DNA of 64,000 nucleotides from Berberis thunbergii (Eukaryota > Streptophyta > Magnoliopsida > Ranunculales > Berberidaceae). The notes beneath the pieces were generated by a model that was not told the DNA's origin, made no database searches, and saw only the letters and a list, made by a program, of their open reading frames with translations. Numbering within the stretch: the stretch's first letter is position 1; every line of letters starts with the position of its first letter. The DNA lies in assembly GCA_003290165.1 (NCBI GenBank), contig QNQO01010695.1, positions 23,950 through 87,949 of the forward strand, in the 5' to 3' direction. The translations under genes and the position numbers were made by a program. This document shows positions 11,993 to 23,019 of this stretch, piece by piece.

Positions 11993-12183
11993 GGGAAATT
12001 CTAAATGTCGAGGGAAAGAGCGAGGAAACCAGCGAGGAAAAGGAGGTGGCGGGGGGTGAACCGTTCACCCCCCTCGAGATGTTTTTGGCGCGCGCATCTC
12101 GAGGGGGGTGAACGGTTCACCCCCCGCCACCTCCTTTTCCTCGCTGGTTTCCTCGCCCTTTCCCTCGACACATAGAATCACTC
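11993..12183 (+). mobile_element. Foldback MULE-type MITE, copy 1 (191 bp)
   Basis: A near-perfect palindrome with ends GGGAAATTCTAAATGTCGAG and (inverted) GAGTGATTCTATGTGTCGAG. The arms are about 80 bp and the short loop holds GGCGCGCGC. It is flanked by a perfect 9-bp duplication GTTGGTTAA (11984-11992, 12184-12192). A 9-bp duplication is the Mutator-like hallmark. It encodes nothing; open frames through it are artefacts of the palindrome. Confidence 0.9.
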
Positions 12184-12192
12184 GTTGGTTAA

Positions 12193-13126
12193 TGATACAA
12201 ATATTAACATCACCTCATTTGATATGGGCACAAGAGTACCTCATTTGGTATAGGCACAAGAGTGTTACAATTCATTTTAGCAACATGTAAAAGCTATAAC
12301 AAAAACCCCTTTATGTTGTAATAAATTATATTCCATCCAATGTTGAAAATGACAATGGCTTCAATTGCCATCAAAACAAAACTTCATGGATTTGTGAATT
12401 ACAATCAAAACAGTGTGAAGTTTCTCTTGTTTACAATCTGATGAAAGATGGATGTCAAATATCTACTCTAAATCGACCATTTCTTTTTGTTATCTATAAA
12501 GGAAGAAAACTATATGATTTTGGTAATCCGCCCATCTACAGAGATATACAAAGAGATTGAAAAAAGAAATAGTGGTCACCACAATCCTTCACCTCGTCAG
12601 CTTAGGCTTTCTGCAGAAGAAGAATAGCACTTGTGGGGACAATTAAGAGAATCTCGAGACATGAAGAAAAATATAGTTTAGATGGAAGAAAAATCTATAA
12701 AACATGTAATAGACTTACCCCTTTTATGTCAGAGCAGTGTATTGTACAATATATCAATATAATCACATTGATCACCAATCTATGTATATCATTCTTCTCG
12801 TATCAAACGTATCATCTGCAAAATTCCCTACCTGAACATGGTTGAATGAAGTTAGTACGTATAAATGTTACAATTGACAACAAGATGAAACATTTTTAAA
12901 TGCTGAAACAACTCCTATAAGTAAATGGAAATGACTTATTTTTTTATAGCTAGTCACTTACGGTCCAAGTAAAATCTAAATCTAGTTTCATAACTGTTTT
13001 AACATCTGTTTAGCTTGTAAGTTCGTATCATCTCCAACTTAAATGTTAGAATTGAAGTGTTAATGTGTTATATTATGTTCATTTTAAATCTTATGGAAAA
13101 TCTGTGATAATAGCATATGGATAAAC
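12193..13126. other. Downstream flank of the phosphatase gene
   Basis: No coding exon is supported. The part next to 13127 should contain the 3' UTR and polyadenylation site of the minus-strand phosphatase, but I cannot place the cleavage site. Short ORFs at 12108-12290 and 12633-12845 show no protein-like features. Confidence 0.5.
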
Positions 13127-16100
13127 TTACAACACTGAAAATGTATTGCTCGGAGGTAGTAGTTCCTCAACTTCAACTTTCATGTTAGAAGTATTCAATC
13201 CTTTCTTTGATTTTCCTTCACAGATATTCACAGTAAAAACTGCACAAACTGGTCTGTGGTCAGAGAATCTTGATTCACCACGTATATACAACAGTTGCTC
13301 AATCCCTTCTCCATGCCAAAGTATACGGTCACACCTGCACAAGTAAGGATGCTAGCATTACTACTATATCTTTTTTAGGTCATAACAAGAAATGTATTCC
13401 ATGCCCGCATACCATGCAGGGGTCCGCCTCTTCTTCTTTGATTTTATGGTCTCTCCAGCATAATCATCCGAATTGTTGGAATACTTGTATGTTGGAGCAA
13501 AGTATATCTTCCCTTCTCGCCAACCATTAAACACCCTGCCTGCTTCCCGTTCTTTCTTAAGCTGTGACAGAAAACCACACATCAGAACAGTCTACAGTGA
13601 CTGTAATCTGTTTCAACCATGAAAAACATTTCCACGACAGGGTGTTAAATCTAGTGCTACTAAACCTGGATCTTGGGATTCAATTGAACAGTGACCATGA
13701 TGAATTTAAACAACCCAACCAAATGGCAATGGATCACTAAAAATAAGTAACAAGAAAGACAATAATATTTGTGGTTTGACAAACTTCTGCCTAAATCCAC
13801 GGAGCACGTTGAAATCACTACCTTTAGAGAAAGTTTGCCCGGCCAATGAAGCCTCACTCAGATCCTCGGCACACGGCTTGCCTCACTCGCCTTACCACCA
13901 AAATGTCTCAGGGTTCGTATATGATTTTTGAGACCAAAGGTTCAGGCTCCACATACTCAACAGAGGATGAAAGAGAAATCGAATGGATCAAAGACATCCA
14001 CTGTCTAACCTAATCAACCCAGTTGGTTAATGAAGTCTAGGATAGAGCCTTTTGCGACCAAGCATCATGCACCTAATACTTGCCCAACAAACCTCTCCCC
14101 ATGTGTTATTAACTTATTTGTTAATATCCTAGTTTTGTAAGCTTGTAAATAGTTTGGTCTAGTTTTTCATTGTCTTAAATAGATGCATAAAAAAAAGGAC
14201 AGGATGTAGAAAGTAATTTTTTTAACAAGTCTATATAATGCATGTTCATGGTTTAATAAGAGCGTGACTACCTGATCCTTCTCAAGAAGAGCATCCCAGT
14301 CGTTCTCTTCCAAAAACTTTCGGGTTTCTAAGTAGCTCAATCCAATTCGATAATTCAAGTCACCCAACCATATGATCCGGCTTTTCCAAACAAAAGAAAG
14401 AAATAAGAGGGTTAGCTCACTTAAGTTTTGAAAAACTTCAAGTAGGTATATATGGAGAAAAAAAATGCTCACTCATGATCAAGAATTCTTTCAGGGTTCC
14501 TACGACCAGGAGTTTTGCATATCTTCCGGAACTGGGTATTCTTCAATATCTCTATAACATCAGAGTTACGTCTAAGCTCATCACCTTCTTTCTCCCCAGA
14601 AGCCAAGTGGCTGCAGACAAAACATAAATTTGTCTGGTATAACGACATGCTAACAGAGATGCACCCCTGCAGACAAATCAATTTTAATTTAACAATGAAT
14701 TTTTTTTTGAAGCCCCATAATATATAGAAAAGCGTGATAACAAGGAAAGATTAAGATTTGTTTGAACCAAATTAAAATTCTACTCTCCATAAGGATGTGT
14801 ATGATTTTGTCAGGGTCCTAAGCTAGTTCCAATAGCCATTGCGTAGTCCATGTACAATCATGTATGACTTTGATTTACGGGCTGCTTTGCTAGGGAGAAC
14901 ACCTCAAGCATAAAACAGGTAACTAGCTAATAAGCATAACCAATTCACACACATTGGAGAGCATAATCAATTCACACACATTGGAGAGGGAACTTGAATC
15001 GTATTCATTTTATGTCAAACATTGTGCTGTCAACATCTTTTGCTCAAAGCGCTACCAAAGAACCATACAAATCATTACCTTGTTTCCAAGACGCCCCATT
15101 ATCCCACGCCCGATGCGAGAGACCCTTAAGTGACCTATGTGCTGAACAAGCTCTTTCCTTGCCCATATTGTCACAAAAATCCCCACCATCTGCTTGCAAG
15201 CAACAAGGCCATACTTCATCTGGTTAGAATTAGTGTCAGAAGGAATGTCTATCTCGATGAGATTATTTGAATTCTCATCCTCTTCTGAGGAAGAATCCTC
15301 TTCAATGACATCAGGTGCTTGGCATCTAAAACATGAGTCCTTGTTATACTTCTTTTCCAATTCAAAATGGCAATTGCAAGTCTTCATACGTTTTCCACTC
15401 TCTGTCCTGAAATTCTTACAAACAGACTTGAGCAAACGCTTTTGGAAGAACAGTTTACCACCATTAAGCTTTGAATCTATGGAAACCGAAGATCTTGTGA
15501 AGGAAGTTTGGGAAGAAAAAGACAGGTCATAGGCAGGAGGGATATTTAGGCTGTCGGAGTTGTCCAGTGCTTGTGATTTGTTCAGGGCTTCATTGATTAG
15601 AGCTAACCATTTCACCGCCGGTTCATTGTCTTCTATGACTAGCACATTTCCAGCATTTAAGGGTACTATTTCCTGAAAACTGTAACACCAAAAAAATTGA
15701 AGAAATCAGACAATGTTGTTATCTATATCTACAGTTGGTAGTCTTGACACAAAAACAATTGAAACAAATCTCATTTAGCATAAAACTGACTACTTGGTAG
15801 TTGACTATATTAGAATTCATATAAAAGGTTTCACGTTTGCATTTAAATTATGGTGCAGTACAATTCTAAAAATGGAAGGATAAACTAGTGAAATAAACAG
15901 GAAATCAAAGTAGGATGAAAATAGATCTATACCCCAAAACATATATGTCTGATTCATCTTCCACTCGAAGAAAATTGTCAAGAGTCAAGCCACTGTGAGG
16001 AGCTTTTCCTCCCACATTCCATGTAGCAACAAATGCTCTAGAGAAAAAGATAATGAAAACAAAGGTACCAAGTATGTTGGTTGAAGATGGAAATTGTTTT

Positions 16101-17430
16101 TTTTTTTTTACTAAATATGATAAACAGGAAGGATGTAATAACATTGGCGTCATCACAATACCGTAAGGTTAGGTTGTCTGAAATATTTGATATGGGTGAT
16201 GTGAAATCACTGATATTCAATTTCTCAAGCCTTGAAGTAATCTCAGGATCTACAATTATCAGGAATGAATGCACAAATACATTAGCACAAAAATAAGAAC
16301 AGAATAATAAAAAGAATCACAGGAAGTTAGTTCAGCAGTTTATACCTGAAAAGCTTTTCCTTAAGATTGTCGGGGCGTCTGATAAACTTAGGTCCTCTTC
16401 CAAGTCCACTGTTAATTATAGACGAGAATATGAACCGTAATGTTGAGAATGGTAGGAGGACAAGATGAAGAATCCAATAAGACAAAAAAAGGACAACAAA
16501 TATAGAAAATAATGAATACAGAGATGATGACTATAGTCTGCCCATTTTATGCATTTTCAACCATTTATTTCTTTACAAGATAAAAAACAAAAGATGTACG
16601 AAACCTTATCGTGTTAAAAATCCTCTTATCTATAGAACATAAGAAAATGAAAATTATTTGCAGTTCAAAAACAAGAAACTAGAATTAGTAACCAAACAGA
16701 AGCTCAATATATTCATATTAACAAAATCTGGGGCCAGTCTTAATGGCTGAGAAACTTCCTGTTGGTTTTTATAATGTCCATATCAACTGAAAGTCGAATT
16801 ATTTCGGTTAGAAGCTGTAATCATGTCTGTTGTACTTTGAAATACGACAGTTAAATCATCCTCATTAATCATGTTCATTCATATTAATGGCTGAAAAATT
16901 CACATGTTTCATATTAGATAAAAGTCATATTCTCATGGTCGATCCTTTAAACCATGAAAAATGACATTTAATCCTTCTTTTCCTAATTTTTCTTAATGTT
17001 TCTTGGAAAATCCTATTTCATGCAAATTGAAGACACTTTTTTCAAATTAGATGACAAGAGCATACTTGAACGAACAATGTTAATAGTAAATTTTTGGTTT
17101 CAATCAAATTGGATGCAAATACTTACTTGAGGGATCGAATGAACCTTCCTTTGATCTTCTCCTCTTCTTATCCCTTGTAGAAAAGAATTTTGGAATGAAG
17201 GACTGAATTCACCATGTAAAAGGATGAAAATAACACATTAGAAGAAATGATGAAAATGAAAGACACAAAATTAAACAAACAAAATCAAAATGGATCTAAA
17301 ATGACCCCACACAAACCTTTTTTTTCTTCTCATCAACCCTCAATTTCTCCTTTCCTTGAAAGGGAGTGTTTCCCTCCTCCAACATTAGAGAATCTTGTAG
17401 TCTAAAATTAAATGGATCAACTATGCTCAT
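13127..17430 (-). CDS. Type I inositol polyphosphate 5-phosphatase (10 coding exons, 568 aa)
   Basis: Hydrolyses the 5-phosphate of soluble inositol phosphates or phosphoinositides (family knowledge). Coding exons on the minus strand: 17430-17317, 17202-17127, 16408-16346, 16249-16162, 16037-15933, 15679-15079, 14666-14473, 14380-14272, 13561-13413, 13334-13127. All introns are GT-AG, all phases agree, and the total is 1707 nt with TAA at 13127-13129. Start chosen: MSIVDPFNF, just inside the acceptor at 17435. Catalytic fold: [16 protein letters not shown] (~res 115), [13 protein letters not shown] (~148), [23 protein letters not shown] (~418), [16 protein letters not shown] across exons 9/10, and [15 protein letters not shown] near the C terminus; these are the signature motifs. 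Exon 6 carries the plant-type insertion (~res 180-290), acidic and Ser-rich, with a CNCHF...CFRC cysteine cluster. The N terminus is basic. No sign of decay. The subclass within plant 5PTases is not resolved. Confidence 0.95.
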
Positions 17431-17530
17431 ACACCTGTAACATAAAATTAAAAACATTGCAAAACCAATTATTAAAACATGAAGAGATTAATTAAATTCA
17501 TTTAAAGAATAAATTATTCATATTATTCAC

Positions 17531-17565
17531 CTCTTCAAATCCACTCAAACAGAGGTAATAGTACC
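17531..17565 (-). other. Probable 5' UTR exon of the phosphatase gene
   Basis: A 35-nt segment bounded on the minus strand by TTGTTACAG and GAG|GTGAAT, without ATG, lying upstream of the first coding exon. Inferred from splice-like borders only. Confidence 0.35.
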
Positions 17566-18846
17566 CTGTAACAAAAACAGAGCTCCTTCATTAAATCAAG
17601 CCATACAAATCAAAAACTGAAATGAAGAACACCCCATCAAATTAAACCAACAGAAATCCACAAACCCAATCAAATATTTCAAGATTGACAACAATCCATT
17701 TCGGGTTTCTCCAAAACCAATAGAACAGAGCACTCGGATTGATATGGATATATAGATGGAGACATGAAACAAGGCAACATGAAATCACAAACCCAAATGA
17801 AATTGTCGAAATTGAAACAATCCCATTTCTCAAAAACCATTCAAAACAAAGGGGAAAAAACCCTGAAAACAGTCTCTTGGACTCTGTAGACGATGTTGTT
17901 GTTGTTAGCCTCGAATTTTGGGGGAGTCAAAGTACTTGAGAAAAGATTGGAAGAAAAGCTTGGATTTGTTTGGAACTGAAAAAAAGGGAGGAGTCAAACA
18001 TAGAGTCTTAATGCTTTAAAGGAAGAGAAAAGAGTCTTGGAAAACGCCGGAACTTCGTCTGGGTCTGCTTGTTTTCTACTTTGAAAACATGACTCTTTTT
18101 TGAAGGAAACCCATGAACAAGAACAAGACCAAAACAAATGTCCCCACGAGCTGTCTTGAGAAGACAAAAAAAAAATGCCAATTGTGAGTAGAAGATGGAG
18201 AAGGGGAGAAGCGAAGAGAAGAGTGAATAAGAGACGGTGATGTATGGCTTCTTCTTGTACAGATTTTGGGGCTCTGGTCTGCTCCTTTGGATGGTTTTTT
18301 GAAACAAAGTCCCCCCCACGTTGTTTGTGTTATGTGCAAGTCTACTACACTCATAAACAAACCGCTATAATACTATTGGCTGCTGTATATTCTAATTGTT
18401 GGTTTAGAGAACGTAGAAAGACTTTTTCTAATTGGTATTCTTCTATCTAAGTTTGATACTTTGGTGCGAGTGATATTATAAATTACAGCATCAAATGGGA
18501 GATTATATCCAAGTTAGAGGTCGAATGGGATCCATATATTGTCCCTTCTAATTGAACTGATTCAAATCTAGTTCATTCTATTCAAATAGTCTAATGTTCA
18601 TCTATAATTTAAGAATTGGAATTTAAAGATAAATAAATATGTTTTCCAAACAATAAAAACAAATTGTTATAATAGGCATGTTTTAACAAACTACTCTGGG
18701 ACGACGGGATAGCACATGAGCGGTACCGTATGACACAACAATAAGCATTCATGACAACTTTTGCACTCGAGGTTTTCGGTGATTTTACTCAGAGATGTCA
18801 CTTAAGAGTATTTACCTCGGGATAGTCAATAGTACAAGAGTAAGTC
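17566..18846. other. 5' leader/promoter region of the phosphatase and spacer
   Basis: No protein-coding support. The transcription start of the minus-strand phosphatase probably lies near 17900-18300, where pyrimidine-rich runs typical of plant 5' leaders occur, but I cannot identify a TATA box with confidence. Small ORFs on both strands are not conserved-looking. Confidence 0.35.
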
Positions 18847-18854
18847 ATTACAAG

Positions 18855-19134
18855 CAGTGTTCTAAAAAAAAAAAGCCTCCTAGGCGGCTGCCTCACCAGG
18901 TTTTTGAAGTTTTTTATTTTTTATTTTTTAGTTCAAAAAAACGTAAAATAAAATTAAGACTATTTTTTAATACATTTTCATATGCGTGTCACTGTGTTGG
19001 AAGGAATTTACATGCTATTATGCTTAATTTTTATAAATTATAATTTATAGTATAGAAAAATAAACCACTTAGTCCCCCGCCTACTAGTCTTATGCTCACC
19101 ACCTACCTACCACCTAGTGATTTTTAGAACACTG
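18855..19134 (+). mobile_element. hAT-type MITE (280 bp)
   Basis: Terminal inverted repeats CAGTGTTCTAAAAA / TTTTTAGAACACTG, flanked by a perfect 8-bp duplication ATTACAAG (18847-18854, 19135-19142). An inner CCTAGGCGGC-like block near the left end and CCGCCTACTAG near the right are typical of this widespread plant family. Non-coding. Confidence 0.9.
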
Positions 19135-19142
19135 ATTACAAG

Positions 19143-19728
19143 CAAGGTTTTATCAATTTGAGTCAAATAACTTGTTTAGCAGATATTATGATAAAAGTGA
19201 GGTAAACTGAAAGTTTTCAAATTTTCCTACATGAATTTTGAAAACCAAACATGGGCTGGCAGAAAATCCATAATCTCCCATTAAATCATTTGGCCCCATG
19301 AACAATGGTAATTTGACTTTCAATCTTCATACTGAAAAGGAAGATTTTCCCTAGATTAGAAGATCTTTAAAAATCTACATTCTTCAATGTGTTTATCAAT
19401 TTGGAACTATCTTATTTTTTTTTTTAAATGCTAAGCAACCATTTTTTTCAACAAGTGTAATTTGACATGATCCAAATAACGGAATCATTAAGATATGTGC
19501 AAAGCATTTAATGGTTATGGGATCCAATAAAATATCCTACTCGCCTTAAAGTAAATAATAAACAACAAATGCCAAACGAACTTTATTACATTGTTCAAGA
19601 TGATTATCATAGAACTATACATGGATTATGCAGTAGTTGTTCATTTGAACTGTCCATTGTTTGCATTTCTCATTTACTTTTTAAGGATAAATAGTGAACT
19701 AAAGCTCATCTCACTGTTGAGGAATGGA
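19143..19728. other. Spacer without recognised features
   Basis: AT-rich; I see no gene, repeat or element here beyond short homopolymers. Confidence 0.5.
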
Positions 19729-19737
19729 AATTTTTTT

Positions 19738-19928
19738 GAGTGATTCTATGTGTCGAGGGAAAGGGCGAGGAAACCAGCGAGGAAAAGGAGGTGGCGGGGG
19801 GTGAACCGTTCACCCCCCTCAAGATGCGCGCGCCAAAAACATCTCGAAGGGGGTGGACGGTTCACCCCCCGCCACCTCCTTTTTCTCGCTGGTTTCCTCG
19901 CTCTTTCCCTCGACATTTAGAATTACCC
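19738..19928 (-). mobile_element. Foldback MULE-type MITE, copy 2 (191 bp)
   Basis: Same length as the copy at 11993 and essentially its reverse complement at the ends: starts GAGTGATTCTATGTGTCGAG, ends CATTTAGAATTACCC. It is flanked by a 9-bp duplication AATTTTTTT (19729-19737, 19929-19937). The two copies bracket the phosphatase gene in opposite orientation. Confidence 0.9.
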
Positions 19929-20154
19929 AATTTTTTTTGTATCATCATCTTTGCAGTAACTTTGAAACTTGGTTACACTTACTACAACTTATTGTGTACG
20001 AGGAGCAAACTTGGACTTTTCCATTGAATAGTCGATGGACCTACTATTTTGCCAAATATTCTCAATGGGATAAATATGTACTAATTGGATTCTAAACTTT
20101 GTTTCAATAAAATTTAGGAGTAGTCCGAGATTACAGAAAAAAAAAAACGTGTTG

Positions 20155-20396
20155 TGTCAAACAAAATAATTTTTAAAATATAAAACATTACTTTATTCAA
20201 CTCACAAGAATGTCTTTATAAGGATACAAATAGAATCCTAACTAGGGAAGGAAAACTAATTTTAGTCCCGATTAATCTGGTCTTCCTATAACTATGGTCA
20301 CTGTTAAATAGTAACTAATTCTAATCTGGTATTCCTATAACTACATTAACTATTAAATAGGTATTCCTAATTATATAACTATTATAATTATTAACA
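20155..20396 (-). repeat. 3' LTR of copia-like element
   Basis: On the minus strand: TGTTAATAATTATAATAG at 20396, a TCCTTATAAAGAC TATA-like block, GAATAAAGTA, ending TTTGACA at 20155. 242 bp, longer than its partner at 28563-28757 because a ~50-bp block (TAGTTATAGGAA...) is duplicated. Just before it the minus strand reads LVKLGIYDICLSCRGC, like the end of a copia RNase H ORF. Confidence 0.8.
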
Positions 20397-20582
20397 CCCC
20401 CTGCAAGATAGGCATATATCATAAATGCCCAACTTAACAAGGAAATTAGCAAAGGTAAACCAGCAAGACAACAACTCAGCAGCAGCAACACAAATGAATA
20501 ACCGACAAAAAGTAGTATCTGAGGGCACATAGGATGAATAACCGACGGAAGTAGTCTCCGAGGGCATGTAGGAACAAATTTG

Positions 20583-20701
20583 TCACATTCGGTTCTATGG
20601 CACCGATGAGCCAACTTTTCATCACATTCGGTTCTATGGCACCGATGAGCCAATTTTTCATCACATTCAATTCAATGACAACAATGAGCCAACTTTTCAT
20701 C
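20583..20701 (+). repeat. Tandem repeat, 39-bp unit x3
   Basis: Unit CACATTCGGTTCTATGGCAC then CGATGAGCCAACTTTTCAT. Copies 1 and 2 are nearly identical; copy 3 has several substitutions. It lies between the copia RT remnant and the 3' LTR. Confidence 0.85.
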
Positions 20702-20829
20702 AATAGCATTTTCCATTACGCACTTCTCATAAGTTGCATCGTAAGGAGTGAGTTTTGTAGTAGTACCAGTAAGATATCTCATCCTACCTCGTTCGACACA
20801 ATAAATTAAAAATATATTTATTTTGTGAT

Positions 20830-21075
20830 AAGAAAATTGCCTGTGAATAACTTCAATACCAAAAAATATTTTAATCCAGCAAGATCCTTCATATCAAATT
20901 CAGAAGCTAAATAATCCTTCAACTTATCAATCTCAACAAGATCATTCTGATCTGCATTGCTTTGCTCATAGCCATATTTCTTCATAACAATACGAAACCT
21001 ACTAAATTAGTCTTTTGTCAGCCAATTAATCTCAATGTTATCCTGAAACATTTCCATCCAATTCAACGTCACTCT
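20830..21075 (-). pseudogene. Copia reverse transcriptase remnant
   Basis: Minus-strand frames read FRIVMKKYGYEQSNADQND, EIDKLKDYLASEFDMKDLAG and LKYF, matching the copia RT stretch that normally contains ...GY.QS..D, the YVDD block, and EF.MKDLG.LKYFLG. The catalytic YVDD segment itself is deleted between 'NADQND' and 'EIDKL'. Inactive. Confidence 0.75.
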
Positions 21076-21962
21076 CCCCCGGAAGAGGAAAAGTGCATAC
21101 CGAGTTGAAATACAAAACATAGGGGATTGAAATTTTCCAAGGAAATAAAACTCAACCATCGACAAAGATAATGAGAACTACCTCACAAACGATATCGCGG
21201 TTGCTACCTGTGGTATCACACCAAGCCTAAGGAGTAATGAGCCCAAAATGAAGCCCTCATCAAATCCCAATAGACTTCCAACTGGTTCTTTCGAGCGCGA
21301 TTCAATAAAATCCATTAGGGCCACTGATTGCCCAGAAATTGCAAGAGAAGATAGAATAACAACACAATTACCCAAAGCAAACCATCTACAGTCCATCCTG
21401 GCAGAACTTACATTTCCAATGAAATAGCTGCCACGGTTTGGCATAAAATCAAATACCCATTCCGGTATTGAATCAGGAATTACATTAAACTAGCTTATTA
21501 ACTGATGTATGAGAATACTCCTCCATTTTGGATAAATATATGTCATTAAGCTGCTGAAAGACGAGCCAAAAGTAACTTCGCATGTGATAACTCAAGGCAT
21601 GCAAACATTTAACAATTCTCTCAACAAACTATTTTCATTCTGAATCATGTTTAAGCAAAGCCATGACACGCCTCAATGCCATGAAAAAGAGAGCTTGGAT
21701 TTCAATAAGATAACCATAACCACCCATTTTTCAATCAATCATACTGCATCCATCAGCACATAGCAAGGTAGGAAAAATATCAAATCCTTTAGACAGGCAG
21801 AAACTCAGTATAAGCCTCATGCCCTTCGGAATATCAGGTATTTCCACCAAAGACAAATCCCCAATTGCCTTTGTATAAGCACGGAGCAACATGATCCACC
21901 AAAAAACAGAATCCACAGGAGCAACCCTCCCAATAACACTCACCAAAATGTGCAATTATAAT

Positions 21963-23019
21963 CAGTGACGGAGCCAGAATTTTTGTCAAGGGGGGGGGGG
22001 GGGTGGAGTGATGTCATAATTAATTAAATATAATATAAAATTAGTTACTTTAACATGAATTTTTTTTTTTAAATCCGAAATTCTTCCTGGCCTGGAAAAA
22101 CCAGTGAGGTTGCTGCTTGATGGGGCAAAAATAACCAGCGAGGTTGTTGCCTGGGGAGGCAAAAATACACTTTTGCCCCCCTATTTAACAACCTTTTTGG
22201 AAAAGGTGTTTAAAGAGGGGGGCAAAAGTGTATTTTTGCCCCCCCATGCAGCAAACCAAGCAGGGGGACCCAAGCCCTGTAGAATTACTACTATATTCAT
22301 TGATTACTACTATAGCAAAAAGGAGAGTACAACAAACACAGTCATTGAAGATGAGTACTATTATATTCATTGAAGATGATTACTACTTATAGAAACACAA
22401 CAAAAGAGAAGGGTTTGAATTGTTGATTACTACTACATGAAAAAAATGAGGAAGAGATTGAGTTGCTTACGAATTTTTTTGTGGAAATGACCAACACAGT
22501 GATTAATAAAGGCACCTGGTACCTAGAAGAAGAAGAATAAGGTGGTTTGGATCCTACTAGATCTTGTGAAGATGAGCTCAAATAACTCAATAATTATATA
22601 TCCTTGAAGATGATGAAATATAGGGGTTTCGCTCATCTTATCCAATCGATGGAATGTTAAGAAGAAACTGTGGATTTTGGTTTCTTTGAGGAGCAATTCT
22701 AGCTGGCCTGGAAAACCTGCCTGGTCCCTACCTGGGGGGCGAAAATACATTGTTGCTTCCCAGACAGTGGTTTCACAGGTCCGCTAGAATTTTTGTTCTT
22801 TGAGAGATTTGAGGGATTTAACCTCTATCTCTAACTCTAAAAGTAGAGTTTGAATTTAATATGTACATGATTTGAAGGATGAAGTCCTGGTTGAAGTGAA
22901 AAGTGAGAATAAAGGAGCAAATTAAAAACTAATTGAGAGACAAATAAATTATTTAAAAAAAAATCTCAAAAGTAGTGGGGGCAAGTGCCCCCACTTGCCC
23001 CCACCTGAACCCGTGCCTG
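21963..23019. mobile_element. hAT-like non-autonomous element (1057 bp) in the invertase pseudogene
   Basis: Ends CAGTGACGGAGCCAG and (inverted) CAGGCACGGGTTCAGG; a perfect 8-bp duplication ATTATAAT at 21955-21962 and 23020-23027. A run of about 15 G lies near 21990, and GGGGGCAAGTGCCCCC near the right end. Inside is a palindrome at 22155-22250 (GGCAAAAATACACTTTTGCC and its complement) around a short loop. No transposase ORF. Confidence 0.88.

Noticed and set aside
12108..12290. Open frame starting in the foldback element (and its twin at 19740-20095)
   Set aside because: Both are readings through the MITE palindrome; the peptide is dictated by the inverted repeat.
16345..16410. Alternative reading [12 protein letters not shown] for phosphatase exon 3, which would imply a frameshifted gene
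   Set aside because: Its phase fits neither neighbouring exon; the other frame ([13 protein letters not shown]) joins both without a stop.
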